NCBI RefSeq assembly: GCF_037081715.1
Contig: NZ_JAZDDH010000001.1
Span: 2,232,001 to 2,296,000, forward strand
Origin: Halalkalicoccus sp. CG83
GTDB taxonomy: Archaea > Halobacteriota > Halobacteria > Halobacteriales > Halalkalicoccaceae
Direction of reading: 5' to 3'
Length of the DNA: 64,000 bases
Made by a program: the position numbers and the translations under genes. The notes below the pieces were generated by a model that was not told where the DNA came from, searched no databases, and was given only the letters and a program-made list of their open reading frames with translations. Of the stretch, positions 7,834 through 16,593 are shown one piece after another; the first letter of the stretch is position 1; each line of letters opens with the position of its first letter.

Positions 7834-8697
7834 TCAGCCGAACGCGAAGTCGAGAAGCGCGTAGACGGCGTCAGTACTGAGTGCCGATTCGGGCCGTGGA
7901 TAGGTCATACGGACTAACTCCCGATCCCGTGTGAGTCCGACCCTCTCGAGCGAGTCGGAGACGACGGTCCGGTCCGGTGCGTCGACGATGACGTCCTCCC
8001 CGTCGAAGTCCGCCCCGACGGCACGAAGCAGGGAGTCGACGGTCTCCGCTCGCCCGGCCACGACCGGGCCGATCTGCCGGTCGGTTCGGCCCGGACGAAC
8101 GACCGCATAGCCCGTGATCGCCGTCGATTCGCGTGCGACGTACCCGTAGACGTCGGGTTCCTCGAGCAGTTCCCGGAGCAGCACGCTCCGATCCACACCC
8201 ACCCGTTCGCGATCGAAGCCACGGACGGGGTCGACGTCCTCCGCCGAGATCCGCTCGATTCGCTCCGGGCCGGCTCGATCCTCGGCCGGACGCTCGGCTC
8301 GACGAAGCGTGCCCTGCCACCGAGACACGGGCTCGACGGGTTCGAAGCCGTAGTTCCGGTAGATCGGCTCTCCGAGGTGGGTCGCGTCGAGACCGATGAC
8401 GCTGCCTCCCTTCCGTTCGGCGTACTCCAGGCCGCGCTCGAAGATCCGACTCCCGTACCCCTGACCCCGGTGGCGTTCATCGACGAGCACCATGCCGATC
8501 CAGCTGACGTCGGTGCCGTACGTGATCACGGCCGTCGTCGCGACCACCTCGTCGTCGACGACGCCGGCGAAACAGCCCGTCGGGGACAGCCGCAGAAACC
8601 GCTTCCAATCGGCTGCTATCTGATTCCAGCCGGCCTGGGTCGACAGGCCTCGTGCAGCGTCGAGGTCGTCCGCGGTCAGTGGCCGTACGTCGAGCAT
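7834..8697 (-). CDS. GNAT family N-acetyltransferase (two-domain, YitH-like)
   Basis: 287 aa. The N-terminal GNAT fold shows the acetyl-CoA loop in DERHRGQGYGSRIFERGLEY (about 73-92) and a following strand SVIGLDAT. The C-terminal half resembles the second acetyltransferase-like domain of YitH/Acetyltransf_18 proteins (VYGYVARESTAITGYAVVRPG). The acceptor substrate cannot be told. It is transcribed away from the catabolic genes to its right; a link to acetylated sugars or amines there is only suggestive. Confidence 0.8.
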   Translation of the reverse strand: MLDVRPLTADDLDAARGLSTQAGWNQIAADWKRFLRLSPTGCFAGVVDDEVVATTAVITYGTDVSWIGMVLVDERHRGQGYGSRIFERGLEYAERKGGSVIGLDATHLGEPIYRNYGFEPVEPVSRWQGTLRRAERPAEDRAGPERIERISAEDVDPVRGFDRERVGVDRSVLLRELLEEPDVYGYVARESTAITGYAVVRPGRTDRQIGPVVAGRAETVDSLLRAVGADFDGEDVIVDAPDRTVVSDSLERVGLTRDRELVRMTYPRPESALSTDAVYALLDFAFG

Positions 8698-8855
8698 CTC
8701 GATCGACGGTCGGTTCCACAGGGCGACTCATAGCTCTGCTGGCCGCTCCGCGGTCTCGTTCGTCGCGCTTCCTCGGAGCGTCTGCCTCCTGGCCTGACCC
8801 TCGGCGAGCGTGTCCGCTTCCGCGATCGGTCCTTCGCCCACGTTCGGTGGATTCG

Positions 8856-9041
8856 GACGGTACCCAGGAGGACGAGACCCATCCGATCGTCGCCGGTCAG
8901 AGAACGCTGGGGCTCGAACTCGTGGAGGACGTCCCGGACGTGGACGCGGTCGTCGTACCGATCGGCGGCGGGCTGATCGACGGGGTCGCGGCGGCGCTCG
9001 CCGAGACGCGACCGAACGTGCGGATCGTCGGTGTGCAGGCC
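8856..9041 (+). pseudogene. Fragment of a threonine/serine dehydratase-type PLP enzyme
   Basis: About 62 codons in one frame match the middle of fold-type II PLP dehydratases: ETHPIVAGQRTLGLELVEDV, then VVVPIGGGLIDGVAAAL and NVRIVGVQ. The Gly loop has one Gly fewer than the usual GGGG and the rest of the enzyme is absent, including the PLP lysine region. The flanks are in non-coding-like frames. It is a decayed remnant left in the gap before the gene at 9080. Confidence 0.6.
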
Positions 9042-9079
9042 GACGAGACTTATGGCGCCGCTCGTCGATCGGACGGAAC

Positions 9080-10243
9080 ATGCCGACGCTGTGGACGTAT
9101 CCGTGGACGCTACACAACGAGGGGATCGACGACGCCTGCGAGCGGATCGTCGACTGCGGGATCGACGGGCTGAACGTGGCTAGCCACTACCACTCCGTCC
9201 GATCGATGCAGCCCCGGTCTCCCGACGACCTGTTTCGCGCGTACGGCGGCGGCTGTTACTTCGAGCCCGATGATGCGTTCGACGGGATCCCTATCGTGCC
9301 GTCGACGAACCGCGTCGGCTCGTGGGACGATCCGCTGGCGGCGATCGTCGACGGCGCTCGCGATCACGGACTGGCCGTCAACGCGTGGACGGTCTGTCTG
9401 CACAACACGCGACTCGGAGCGACCAACCCCGATTACCGCATCGAGAGCGCGTTCGGCGACGCGCACGACCACTCGCTCTGTCCCTCCCGTCCCGAGGTGC
9501 GGGACTACTTCGCCGCCGTCGTCGGTTCGATCCACGAGCGAAACGTCGACGAGATCCACCTCGAGTCGGTCGGGTTTCCGAGCGTCCTTCACGGCCACGG
9601 TTCGGCGTTCGGTCACGACAAACGCCAGGTAGCGACGACCGATACCGAGACGCTTCTGCTCTCGCAGTGTTTCTGTGGCGGCTGTCGAGCGGCCTCGGAG
9701 TCCCATCCGGTCGAGTTCGAGCGGGCGCGGAGACGCGTCCGAGAGCTCCTCCGGCGGTCGTTCGCGGACCCGACGGCTTCGACGCCCTCGCCCGACGAAC
9801 TCCGCGAGACCGAACCGCTAGTGAGTGAGCTCCTCGACTTCAGGGCGGCCGTCGTCGAACGGCTGCTCGAACGGCTCGCCGACGCCTCGGGGTCGACGCC
9901 GCTCAACTACTACGTCGAGGAGGCGTACGGATCGACGCCGCCGAAACTCTCGCTATCGGGCGTGCGGACCGACGCGCTCGAGTCGCACCTCGACCGAGTG
10001 ACCGGCCTCTGTTACGTCTCCGATCCGGACCTCGTTCGCGAGCGGCTCACGGCGCTCGAGCGTGCCGTCGATCTCCCGGTCGACGCCGGGCTCACGCTCG
10101 ATCCCGCCGTCGTCGATCGGCGCGAACGGTTGGAGGAGCTCGTCAGCGCGGTCCGTTCGACCACCGACGGGACGATCGCCCTCTACCACCACTCGCTGGC
10201 GAGCGAGACGCATCTCGGGTGGCTGGCCGACCTCTTCGCCTGA
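9080..10243 (+). CDS. TIM-barrel-like protein, putative glycosidase-like family
   Basis: 387 aa from the ATG at 9080; the frame is open further upstream but is Arg-rich and non-haloarchaeal there. The start MPTLWTYPWTLHNEG, followed by ERIVDCGIDGLNVASHYHSV, then NAWTVCLHN and SLCPSRPEVRDYF, resembles a bacterial and archaeal family of predicted barrel proteins of unknown activity, possibly glycoside-hydrolase-like. It has no signal peptide, so it is probably cytosolic. It heads the catabolic cluster and is followed 93 bp later by the PIG-L deacetylase in the same direction, suggesting action on the same carbohydrate. Confidence 0.55.
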   Translation: MPTLWTYPWTLHNEGIDDACERIVDCGIDGLNVASHYHSVRSMQPRSPDDLFRAYGGGCYFEPDDAFDGIPIVPSTNRVGSWDDPLAAIVDGARDHGLAVNAWTVCLHNTRLGATNPDYRIESAFGDAHDHSLCPSRPEVRDYFAAVVGSIHERNVDEIHLESVGFPSVLHGHGSAFGHDKRQVATTDTETLLLSQCFCGGCRAASESHPVEFERARRRVRELLRRSFADPTASTPSPDELRETEPLVSELLDFRAAVVERLLERLADASGSTPLNYYVEEAYGSTPPKLSLSGVRTDALESHLDRVTGLCYVSDPDLVRERLTALERAVDLPVDAGLTLDPAVVDRRERLEELVSAVRSTTDGTIALYHHSLASETHLGWLADLFA

Positions 10244-10336
10244 CGGGCCTTCATTCCGTTCTCCGACCGGGCCCTCGAAGCCCGCTTCGATCCCGTCGGT
10301 CGGAAGACTTTCATCGTCCGTCGTAGTCCGGCACCT

Positions 10337-11158
10337 ATGTCTCGTCGGCTGCTGGTCATCGGCGCACACCCTGACGATCCCGACATCCGGGCCGGCGGAC
10401 TCGCCTGCTCGTGTGCCGACGCCGGACACGACGTCCGGTTCGTCTCGATGACCGATGGACGCGGAGGACACCACGAACGATACGGCCCGGAACTCGTCGA
10501 CCGGCGGCGGCGGGAGGCGGCGGCCGCCGCCGAGGTGGCCGGCATCGAGTATCGGATCCTCGATACCCCTGATGGACGTCTCGAACCGACGCTCGAAAAC
10601 CGCGAACGGGTCATCCGGCTGATCCGCGAGTACGACCCCGACGTCGTCCTCACCCACCGGACGAACGACTACCACCCCGATCACCGCTACACGTCGCGGC
10701 TCGTTCGCGACGCGGCGTACATGGTCACCGTTCCGGCCGTCCGTCCCGACGTGCCGGCGCTCGAGTCGAACCCAGTCTTCGCCTACCTCTCCGACGCGTT
10801 CGAGCGGCCCTACCCGTTCACGCCCGACGTGCTCGTTCCGATCGGCGAGGCGATGGTCGAGCGGAAGTACGACATGCTCGACTGCCACGAGTCCCAGATG
10901 TACGAGTGGCTACCGTACACCGAGGGCGAACTCGACGCGGTTCCCGACGATCCCGAGGAGCGACGCGACTGGCTGGCGACGGACCCGATCTCGGGGCTCG
11001 AGGAGATGCGAAGCACGGCCGACCGGTTCCGCGATCGGCTGGTCGACCGCTACGGCAAGGACCGCGGTCACGCGATCGAGTACGCCGAGGCGTTCGAGAT
11101 CTCGGAGTACGGCGGTGAGCTCACGCCGGCGCTCGCCGACGACCTGTTCTCGTTCTAG
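10337..11158 (+). CDS. PIG-L family zinc-dependent N-deacetylase
   Basis: 273 aa. It starts with the family signature GAHPDD (H11, D13, D14) and has the second metal site HPDH (H113, H116). The family (LmbE/PIG-L/MshB/BshB) removes acetyl groups from N-acetylglucosamine-type amino sugars. It lies in the same direction as the 9080 gene and next to a SelA-like PLP enzyme that could act on the freed amine. The length is normal. The exact substrate is unknown. Confidence 0.85.
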   Translation: MSRRLLVIGAHPDDPDIRAGGLACSCADAGHDVRFVSMTDGRGGHHERYGPELVDRRRREAAAAAEVAGIEYRILDTPDGRLEPTLENRERVIRLIREYDPDVVLTHRTNDYHPDHRYTSRLVRDAAYMVTVPAVRPDVPALESNPVFAYLSDAFERPYPFTPDVLVPIGEAMVERKYDMLDCHESQMYEWLPYTEGELDAVPDDPEERRDWLATDPISGLEEMRSTADRFRDRLVDRYGKDRGHAIEYAEAFEISEYGGELTPALADDLFSF

Positions 11159-11170
11159 TCCTCGATTCGC

Positions 11171-12391
11171 CTACTCCGGATCGACGTGTGCGGCGATGCG
11201 TTCGACCACGTACTCGACCTGCTCGTCGAGGAGACAGCGCGGGTTGATCGTGAAGCACGACCGGTGGACGTCGTCGGCACCCACGAACACGCGCGGGCTC
11301 TCCCGGCGGAGGTTCGAGACGAGTTCGACGGTATCGATCGCCGATCGCTCCTCGTCGACCCCCACGACGACCGTCGAGACGGCGTCGGTCTTCCCCGCGT
11401 TCGCTAGCTCGACCTCCAGGCCGTCGACGGTCTCGAGGGCGGCGGCGATCCGCTCGGCGCGGTCGTGCCACTCCGCGAGGACGGCCTCGTCGTCCTGTTC
11501 GGCGAACGCGTCGAGCGCGGCGATGAGACCCACCAGTTCCTCCTTGCCGATCTTCATCGACCGACCGAGGCCCTGTCGGGGGACGCCGGGCAGTTCGTCG
11601 ATGGCGACGAGCGACTCCGGCGGGTCGTACACCGGCTCGGAAGCGTGCATGTCGAGGTGCTGGCGCGCGACGGATCGGATCAGCTCCTCGCGCCCCGCGA
11701 GGATGCCCGAGGACTGCGGACCCCGAATGGCCTTCCCGCCGCTGAACGCGACGAGATCCGCGCCCTGCTCGACGAAGCGCGAGAGGTTCTCCGTCGGCGG
11801 TAACTCGGCGGCGGCGTCGACGATCACCGGCACGTCGTGTGCGTGGGCGATCTCGACGACCGCCGACAGCGGTGGCCGCGTGAAGGGTTTCTCCATGTAG
11901 GCGACGGCGACCGTCTCCTCGGTAATCGCCGCCTCGAGCTCCCACGGTTCCGTGTTCTCCGAGCCGGTACCGAGGTGGTGGTCGTTCCCGCCCACGTCGA
12001 CGATCTCGGCGCCGGCGACCCGAATCGCGTGATCGTAGCCGTTTCGGTGGGTTCGCGGCATGACCACCTCGCTGGGGATCCCGTCGGTGTCGGGCAGTCG
12101 CGCCATGACCTCGAGGTCGTCGCCGGCGATGCACGCGGCCGTCCCGAGCACGAGCGCGGAGCTCGCGCCGTTGGTGACGTAGCCCGCCTCGGCGCCGGTC
12201 ACTTCGGCGATACGCTCTGAGGCCGCCGCCTGCAGGTCCGAGAGGCGGACGAACGCCTCCGCGGCGCGGTTCATCGCCTCGAGGGCCTCCTCGCGGATGA
12301 GCGTGCCGCCGATCCGGGTCTTGGTGCCGGTCGCGTTGATCACCGAGGGGACGCCGAGTTCGTCGTAGATCGTCTCTCGGCTCGCCGTCAT
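11171..12391 (-). CDS. SelA-like PLP-dependent enzyme (aminosugar-acid ammonia-lyase type)
   Basis: 406 aa, SelA/DgaE superfamily. It has INATGTKTRIGGT near the start, YVTNGASSAL for phosphate binding (71-80), D192 in VDAAAE, and the probable PLP lysine K220 in FSGGKAIRGPQSSG. Selenocysteine synthase is unlikely here; the best-studied relatives in catabolic clusters are D-glucosaminate-6-phosphate ammonia-lyases, which give 2-keto-3-deoxy acids. The 4-bp overlap with the FAH gene (12388) shows co-translation. Neighbouring deacetylase and DapA-type aldolase fit an amino-sugar-acid pathway, which is inference. Confidence 0.75.
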   Translation of the reverse strand: MTASRETIYDELGVPSVINATGTKTRIGGTLIREEALEAMNRAAEAFVRLSDLQAAASERIAEVTGAEAGYVTNGASSALVLGTAACIAGDDLEVMARLPDTDGIPSEVVMPRTHRNGYDHAIRVAGAEIVDVGGNDHHLGTGSENTEPWELEAAITEETVAVAYMEKPFTRPPLSAVVEIAHAHDVPVIVDAAAELPPTENLSRFVEQGADLVAFSGGKAIRGPQSSGILAGREELIRSVARQHLDMHASEPVYDPPESLVAIDELPGVPRQGLGRSMKIGKEELVGLIAALDAFAEQDDEAVLAEWHDRAERIAAALETVDGLEVELANAGKTDAVSTVVVGVDEERSAIDTVELVSNLRRESPRVFVGADDVHRSCFTINPRCLLDEQVEYVVERIAAHVDPE

Positions 12392-13122
12392 CGGGTCGTC
12401 ACACGGTTCTCGAGGACGCCAACGCCCTCGAACTCGACCTCCACGACGTCGCCCTCGCCGAGCTCGTCGGGACCGAACGGCGTGCCGGTGGCGACGACGT
12501 CGCCGGGCTCGAGCGTGATCAGCTCCGTCACGTCGGCGACCAGTTCGGGGACCGAGAAGATCATGTGCTCGCGGGTGGTCTCCTGTCTCGTCTCGCCGTT
12601 CAGTCTGAGGGAGAGGGTCGCGTCCTCGGGAACCTCGTCGGGCGTCGCGACGACCGGTCCCATCGGCAGTGAGGCGTCGAAGGCCTTTCCACGGACCCAG
12701 TTGCGCTCCTGCTCCTGGTCGTCACGGTTCGAGATATCGTTGACGCACGTGTAGCCGGCGACGACGTCCATCGCGTCCTCCTCGGACACCGCCCGACACT
12801 GCTCGCCGATGACGATGCCGAACTCCGCCTCGAACTCGACGCGTTCCCTCCCTGGCGGCAGTTCGATGGCGTCGCCGTGGGCGACGACGCAGTTCGGCGT
12901 CTTCAGGAACAGCTCCGGGCGCTCGGGTCTGTCGTCGAGACCGGACTCCTCGCGGTGGTCCATGTAGCCGCCCGCCTGACAGACGATCTTCGTCGGTTCA
13001 CACGGCGGGAGGACGTCCACGCTCGCGGGGTCGTACGTCGCGTCGTTCACGACGATGCCGTTATCGGTCCACTCGCCACGCCGGACGTACCCCGTCTGAT
13101 CGGTAAATCGCACGGTTCGCAT
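12388..13122 (-). CDS. Fumarylacetoacetate hydrolase (FAH) family enzyme
   Basis: 244 aa from the ATG at 13122; a GTG at 13128 would add two residues. FAH-fold metal ligands are visible: E98 and E100 in FEAEFGIVIG, and D129 in YTCVNDISNRD, with K146 in RGKAFD. In haloarchaea this family includes 2-keto-3-deoxypentonate dehydratase (XacE type) as well as acylpyruvate hydrolases. It is first in a two-gene operon with the SelA-like enzyme. Role in sugar-acid breakdown is likely; the reaction is uncertain. Confidence 0.8.
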   Translation of the reverse strand: MRTVRFTDQTGYVRRGEWTDNGIVVNDATYDPASVDVLPPCEPTKIVCQAGGYMDHREESGLDDRPERPELFLKTPNCVVAHGDAIELPPGRERVEFEAEFGIVIGEQCRAVSEEDAMDVVAGYTCVNDISNRDDQEQERNWVRGKAFDASLPMGPVVATPDEVPEDATLSLRLNGETRQETTREHMIFSVPELVADVTELITLEPGDVVATGTPFGPDELGEGDVVEVEFEGVGVLENRVTTR

Positions 13123-13400
13123 TGGCACTCGGGAATCCCCCGGGCGTTAACGCTCTTTCGGTCACTAGACACTCCGCTGATAACAACGACGCGGGGACTC
13201 CACGCCCTCCGATGGCTCGATGGCCGTCGGCTCGGAAGGACGGTGGAGCTCCGGCGGTACTCGAACCGTCCCCTGTTCTCGCTCCGAGGTCGGTCACGCG
13301 CCCGGTACGGCTTCCGTCTCGCCGAGTCCTCGAGGGGGCAACAGCCTTATGTCGGATCTCACTGTACTCCCGATCCGGGTTGAATACTCGACCGAAACAT

Positions 13401-14447
13401 ATGAAATATAAAGACATCCGCACGGAACCGATCTCGACCGAGGAGCAACTGGAGGACGCGCTCTCGGATCCGTACCCGGAGGACGTCGAGTTCGCCCGGC
13501 AGCTCGACGGAGACGTCATGATCCTGGGTGCCGCCGGGAAGATGGGGCCGACGCTGTGCAAGCGGGTCCTGCGCGCGGTTCGGGAGGCGGACGCCGACAC
13601 GACGGTGTACGCGGTCTCGCGATACTCCGACTCCTCGGTGGAGGCCGACCTCCGATCTGCGGGAGCCGAGACGATACGGGCGGACCTCATGGACGACGAC
13701 GCACTCGCCGCCCTGCCCGAGTGCGAGAACGTGATCTACATGGTCGGCATGAAGTTCGGAACCACCGGCCAGGAGCCGAGGACGTGGGCGATCAACTCCT
13801 ACCTCCCGGGACGGGTGGCCAGCCGGTTCGACGACTCGCGGATCGTCGCATTGTCGACCGGCAACGTCTACCCGCCGGTCCCCGTCGATTCGGCGGGATC
13901 CACCGAGACCGATCCGACGGGGCCGGTCGGCGAGTACGCACAGTCGTGTCTGGGGCGCGAACGCGTCCTCCAGCACTTCGCGAAGGAGAACGGGACGCCC
14001 TCGTGTCTGCTGCGGCTGAACTACGCCGTCGAGCTACGCTACGGGGTCCTGATCGACCTCGCGAAGCGGGTCTACGCCGAGGAGCCGGTTCCGCTCGAGA
14101 TGGGACACGTCAACGTGATCTGGCAGGGCGACGCCAACTCGATCTGCTTCCGGTCGCTGGAGCTGGCGGACTCGCCGGCGGAGATACTGAACATGACGGG
14201 AGCAGACGTCCTCTCGGTGCGTCGTCTCGCCGAGCGGTTCGCCGAGGCGTTCGACCGTGACGTGACGTTCAAGGACGAACCGGCGGAGACGGCGCTGCTC
14301 AACGACGCCGGCCGCTGTCACGAGCTCTTCGGGGAGCCGAAGGTGCCGGCAGAACGGGTCGTCGACCTCGTGGCGTCGTGGGTCGAACGGGGAGGCACCA
14401 CGATCGGAAAACCGACGAAGTTCCACGTCCGCGACGGGGCGTTCTGA
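13401..14447 (+). CDS. NAD-dependent epimerase/dehydratase-like extended SDR
   Basis: 348 aa from the ATG at 13401; the open frame extends to 13122 but upstream residues are not acidic. Rossmann motif GAAGKMG at 43-49, then the SDR Ser/Thr region LSTGNVYPP and the Tyr motif EYAQSC. The usual YxxxK lysine is Cys here, a substitution I also recall in relatives, so catalysis may differ from classical SDRs. It is divergent from the FAH gene with 280 bp between starts, so the two may share regulation. Likely sugar or sugar-acid oxidoreductase; substrate unknown. Confidence 0.75.
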   Translation: MKYKDIRTEPISTEEQLEDALSDPYPEDVEFARQLDGDVMILGAAGKMGPTLCKRVLRAVREADADTTVYAVSRYSDSSVEADLRSAGAETIRADLMDDDALAALPECENVIYMVGMKFGTTGQEPRTWAINSYLPGRVASRFDDSRIVALSTGNVYPPVPVDSAGSTETDPTGPVGEYAQSCLGRERVLQHFAKENGTPSCLLRLNYAVELRYGVLIDLAKRVYAEEPVPLEMGHVNVIWQGDANSICFRSLELADSPAEILNMTGADVLSVRRLAERFAEAFDRDVTFKDEPAETALLNDAGRCHELFGEPKVPAERVVDLVASWVERGGTTIGKPTKFHVRDGAF

Positions 14448-14655
14448 GGGACGCTCGTCGGCGGCGTTTCGTGACGTTCCATCGACGTTCGACGATCCGA
14501 TGCGCTTCTCACTGTCCGCGACTGGGTGGATCCCAGCGGCTATCGCTTCCGTCCACGACGAGGGTTCCGGGCGGCGAGCGGTCACTGCTCGGGCTGCTGA
14601 CCCTCTCCCCGGATTGCACTGCCGGGTCGGGCGCTCGTCTCCACACCGTTTCGGC

Positions 14656-15138
14656 GCACTGGACGTCTCCCTGCGCATCGAGATGATGGACCTGATGCAC
14701 GACCTGCAGCGGGCGTTCGACACGTCGTACCTCTTCATCTCTCACGACCTCGCGAACGCGTACTACTTCGCGGGGAAGGTCGGGGGGCGCATCGGAATCA
14801 TGTACCTCGGAAAGCTGGTGGAGATCGGCACCGCCGAGGAGATCATCCGGAACCCGAGACATCCCTACACGAAGGTGCTCCGCTGGGCCACGCCGGTGAT
14901 GGATCCGGACGCCGCGAGGGAGGCAACCATGGAGGTTCCGATGCGGAAAATCGACATCCCGGACCCGAAGAACCCTCCGAGCGGCTGTCGGTTCCACACC
15001 CGGTGTCCGAAGGCTCGGGAGGTGTGTACGGGAACGACCCCGCGGCTACGGTCGGCCGATCGAGAGGACTCGAAGGTGGCGTGTTTCCGAGCGGAGCGGG
15101 ACCACGAGTACTGGAATAGCGAGCCGTTGCCGGAATGA
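14656..15138 (+). pseudogene. Truncated oligopeptide ABC transporter ATPase (DppF/OppF-type)
   Basis: Only the C-terminal 160 codons remain, starting at ALDVSLR (normally just after Walker B) and continuing through YLFISHDLANAYYFA, the H-loop, to the Opp-type C-terminal Cys motif (SGCRFHTRCPKAREVC). Walker A, the Q-loop and the signature motif are missing, and upstream DNA in this frame is not coding-like. It cannot hydrolyse ATP. It lies before the dppB/dppC-like permeases, so it is a deleted part of the same transporter locus. Confidence 0.8.
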
Positions 15139-15187
15139 GTCCGGTTCCCGGATCGTCGTTCGAAGCGCCGTCGAAGCGTATCGTGGG

Positions 15188-15421
15188 TCAGTGACCCCGC
15201 CGACTGCAGAGGACGATCGCCGCCGAGAAGACGCCCACGACACAGCTTAGGGTCACGATGTTCAACACCACGATGACGTACGTCGGACTCGAGGGACCGA
15301 CGACCAGGAGCGAGACGAACGAGAGGACGAGCAGAACGACCGTCACCGCGACGCCGAGGACCAACTGGGGTTTGTGGGCACAGATCTCCTCGCCGAGTGC
15401 CTGCCTGAAGGAGGTTCCCAT
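15188..15421 (-). CDS. Small two-helix membrane protein
   Basis: 77 aa from the ATG at 15421; the frame extends to 15514 but upstream residues are less convincing. Two hydrophobic segments (QLVLGVAVTVVLLVLSFVSL and a second in VIVVLNIVTLSCVVGVFSAA) are separated by a short loop with Pro and Ser. It is antisense to and between the broken ATPase and the permeases. It resembles the protein at 17869 in size and topology. Function unknown. Confidence 0.5.
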   Translation of the reverse strand: MGTSFRQALGEEICAHKPQLVLGVAVTVVLLVLSFVSLLVVGPSSPTYVIVVLNIVTLSCVVGVFSAAIVLCSRRGH

Positions 15422-15530
15422 CGTGCGGGAGCAGACCGAGGACAGCCGCATAAGCGTTCGGGCGAGGCGAGGAGACGGCGCGTTCGACGGGCGGTCCGAG
15501 TCGTCACCACGCACTAATAATCAGCCGAAG

Positions 15531-15541
15531 ACTTATAGTAA
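15531..15541 (+). promoter_or_regulatory. TATA-like box upstream of the dppB-like gene
   Basis: ACTTATAGTAA lies about 25 bp before the ATG at 15561, in an AT-rich pocket. The spacing fits a nearly leaderless transcript for the two permease genes. Confidence 0.45.
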
Positions 15542-15560
15542 TTAACGCAATCTTCACCTC

Positions 15561-16580
15561 ATGAACTACTATGTGAAACGAATAGGGCAGGCGATCATCA
15601 CGCTGTTCTGCGTCGTGACCATAACGTTCGCGTTGTATCGTCTCATGCCGGGCGGGCCGATCGAGATCATGCGCAACCAGATGATACAGGACGCCGTCCA
15701 GCAGGGACAGAACGTCAACGTCGACCAGATCGACCGCCTCATCGAACTGCGGACGAACGTCGACCCGAACCAGCCGATCCACGTCGCCTACTACGAGTAC
15801 ATGGTGAACGTCATCGTCTACCAGGACTTCGGCGTCTCGATCTGGCGGAACGAGCCGGTGTTCGACATCCTCTTTCGAGCGATGCCGTGGTCGATCTTCG
15901 TGAGCGTCTACGGACTGCTCATCGGCTTCACCGCCAACATCCTGTTGGGAGCGCTCATGGCCTACAAGGAGGGGTCGTACTTCGACAACGTCGCCTCGAT
16001 CGGCGCGACCCTCCTGAACTCGGTTCCCTACTACGTCGGAGCGATTCTGATGCTCTCGTTTCTCGGCTTCCAGCTGGAGTGGTTCCCGACGCGCGGTCGG
16101 TTCGATCCCACGACGACGCCCGGCTTCAACCTCCCGTTCATGCTGAGCGTGCTCCACCACTCGGCGCTTCCGATCGCGTCGGGGATCATCGTCGGGTTCG
16201 GCGGGTCCGCGCTGGCCATGCGGGGGAACTGTATCCGTATCATGGGCGAGAACTACCTCCGCGTCGCCCGGCTCCGTGGTCTGAGCGACAACCGCATCGC
16301 GATCCGATACGTGGGTCGAAACGCGATCCTTCCCCTCTATACGAGCTTCATGATCGGCATCGCGGCCATCTTCAGCAGTTCGATCATCATGGAGCAGATC
16401 TACACCTATCCCGGAATCGGATGGTACACGTTCGAGGCGCTCTCCCAACGGGACTATCCCCTCCTGATGGGACTGCTCGTCTTCTTCTCGACGATCACCA
16501 TCCTCGGTGTGCTGATCGCCGACATGACGTACGGAATGATCGATCCGCGGGCCGGAACCGGCGACCAGGAGTCATACTGA
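15561..16580 (+). CDS. dppB: ABC transporter permease, DppB/OppB type
   Basis: 339 aa membrane protein. It opens with the DppB-family helix and LYRLMPGGP, and has the inner-membrane transport domain with the EAA-like loop ENYLRVARLRGLSDNRIAIR (about 230-249) and the family end IEQ-like region MEQIYTYPGIGWYTFEAL. It forms a pair with the permease at 16594 (13 bp gap). The family imports oligopeptides or, in archaea, often oligosaccharides. No solute-binding protein and no intact ATPase are nearby, so it needs partners elsewhere or is inactive. Confidence 0.9.
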   Translation: MNYYVKRIGQAIITLFCVVTITFALYRLMPGGPIEIMRNQMIQDAVQQGQNVNVDQIDRLIELRTNVDPNQPIHVAYYEYMVNVIVYQDFGVSIWRNEPVFDILFRAMPWSIFVSVYGLLIGFTANILLGALMAYKEGSYFDNVASIGATLLNSVPYYVGAILMLSFLGFQLEWFPTRGRFDPTTTPGFNLPFMLSVLHHSALPIASGIIVGFGGSALAMRGNCIRIMGENYLRVARLRGLSDNRIAIRYVGRNAILPLYTSFMIGIAAIFSSSIIMEQIYTYPGIGWYTFEALSQRDYPLLMGLLVFFSTITILGVLIADMTYGMIDPRAGTGDQESY

Positions 16581-16593
16581 GGGAAAGAGAACC

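Noticed and set aside
8810-9079. Upstream extension of the TIM-barrel-like protein
   Set aside because: The 90 extra residues are Arg/Gly-rich and overlap the dehydratase remnant in another frame; family-like sequence begins at the ATG at 9080.
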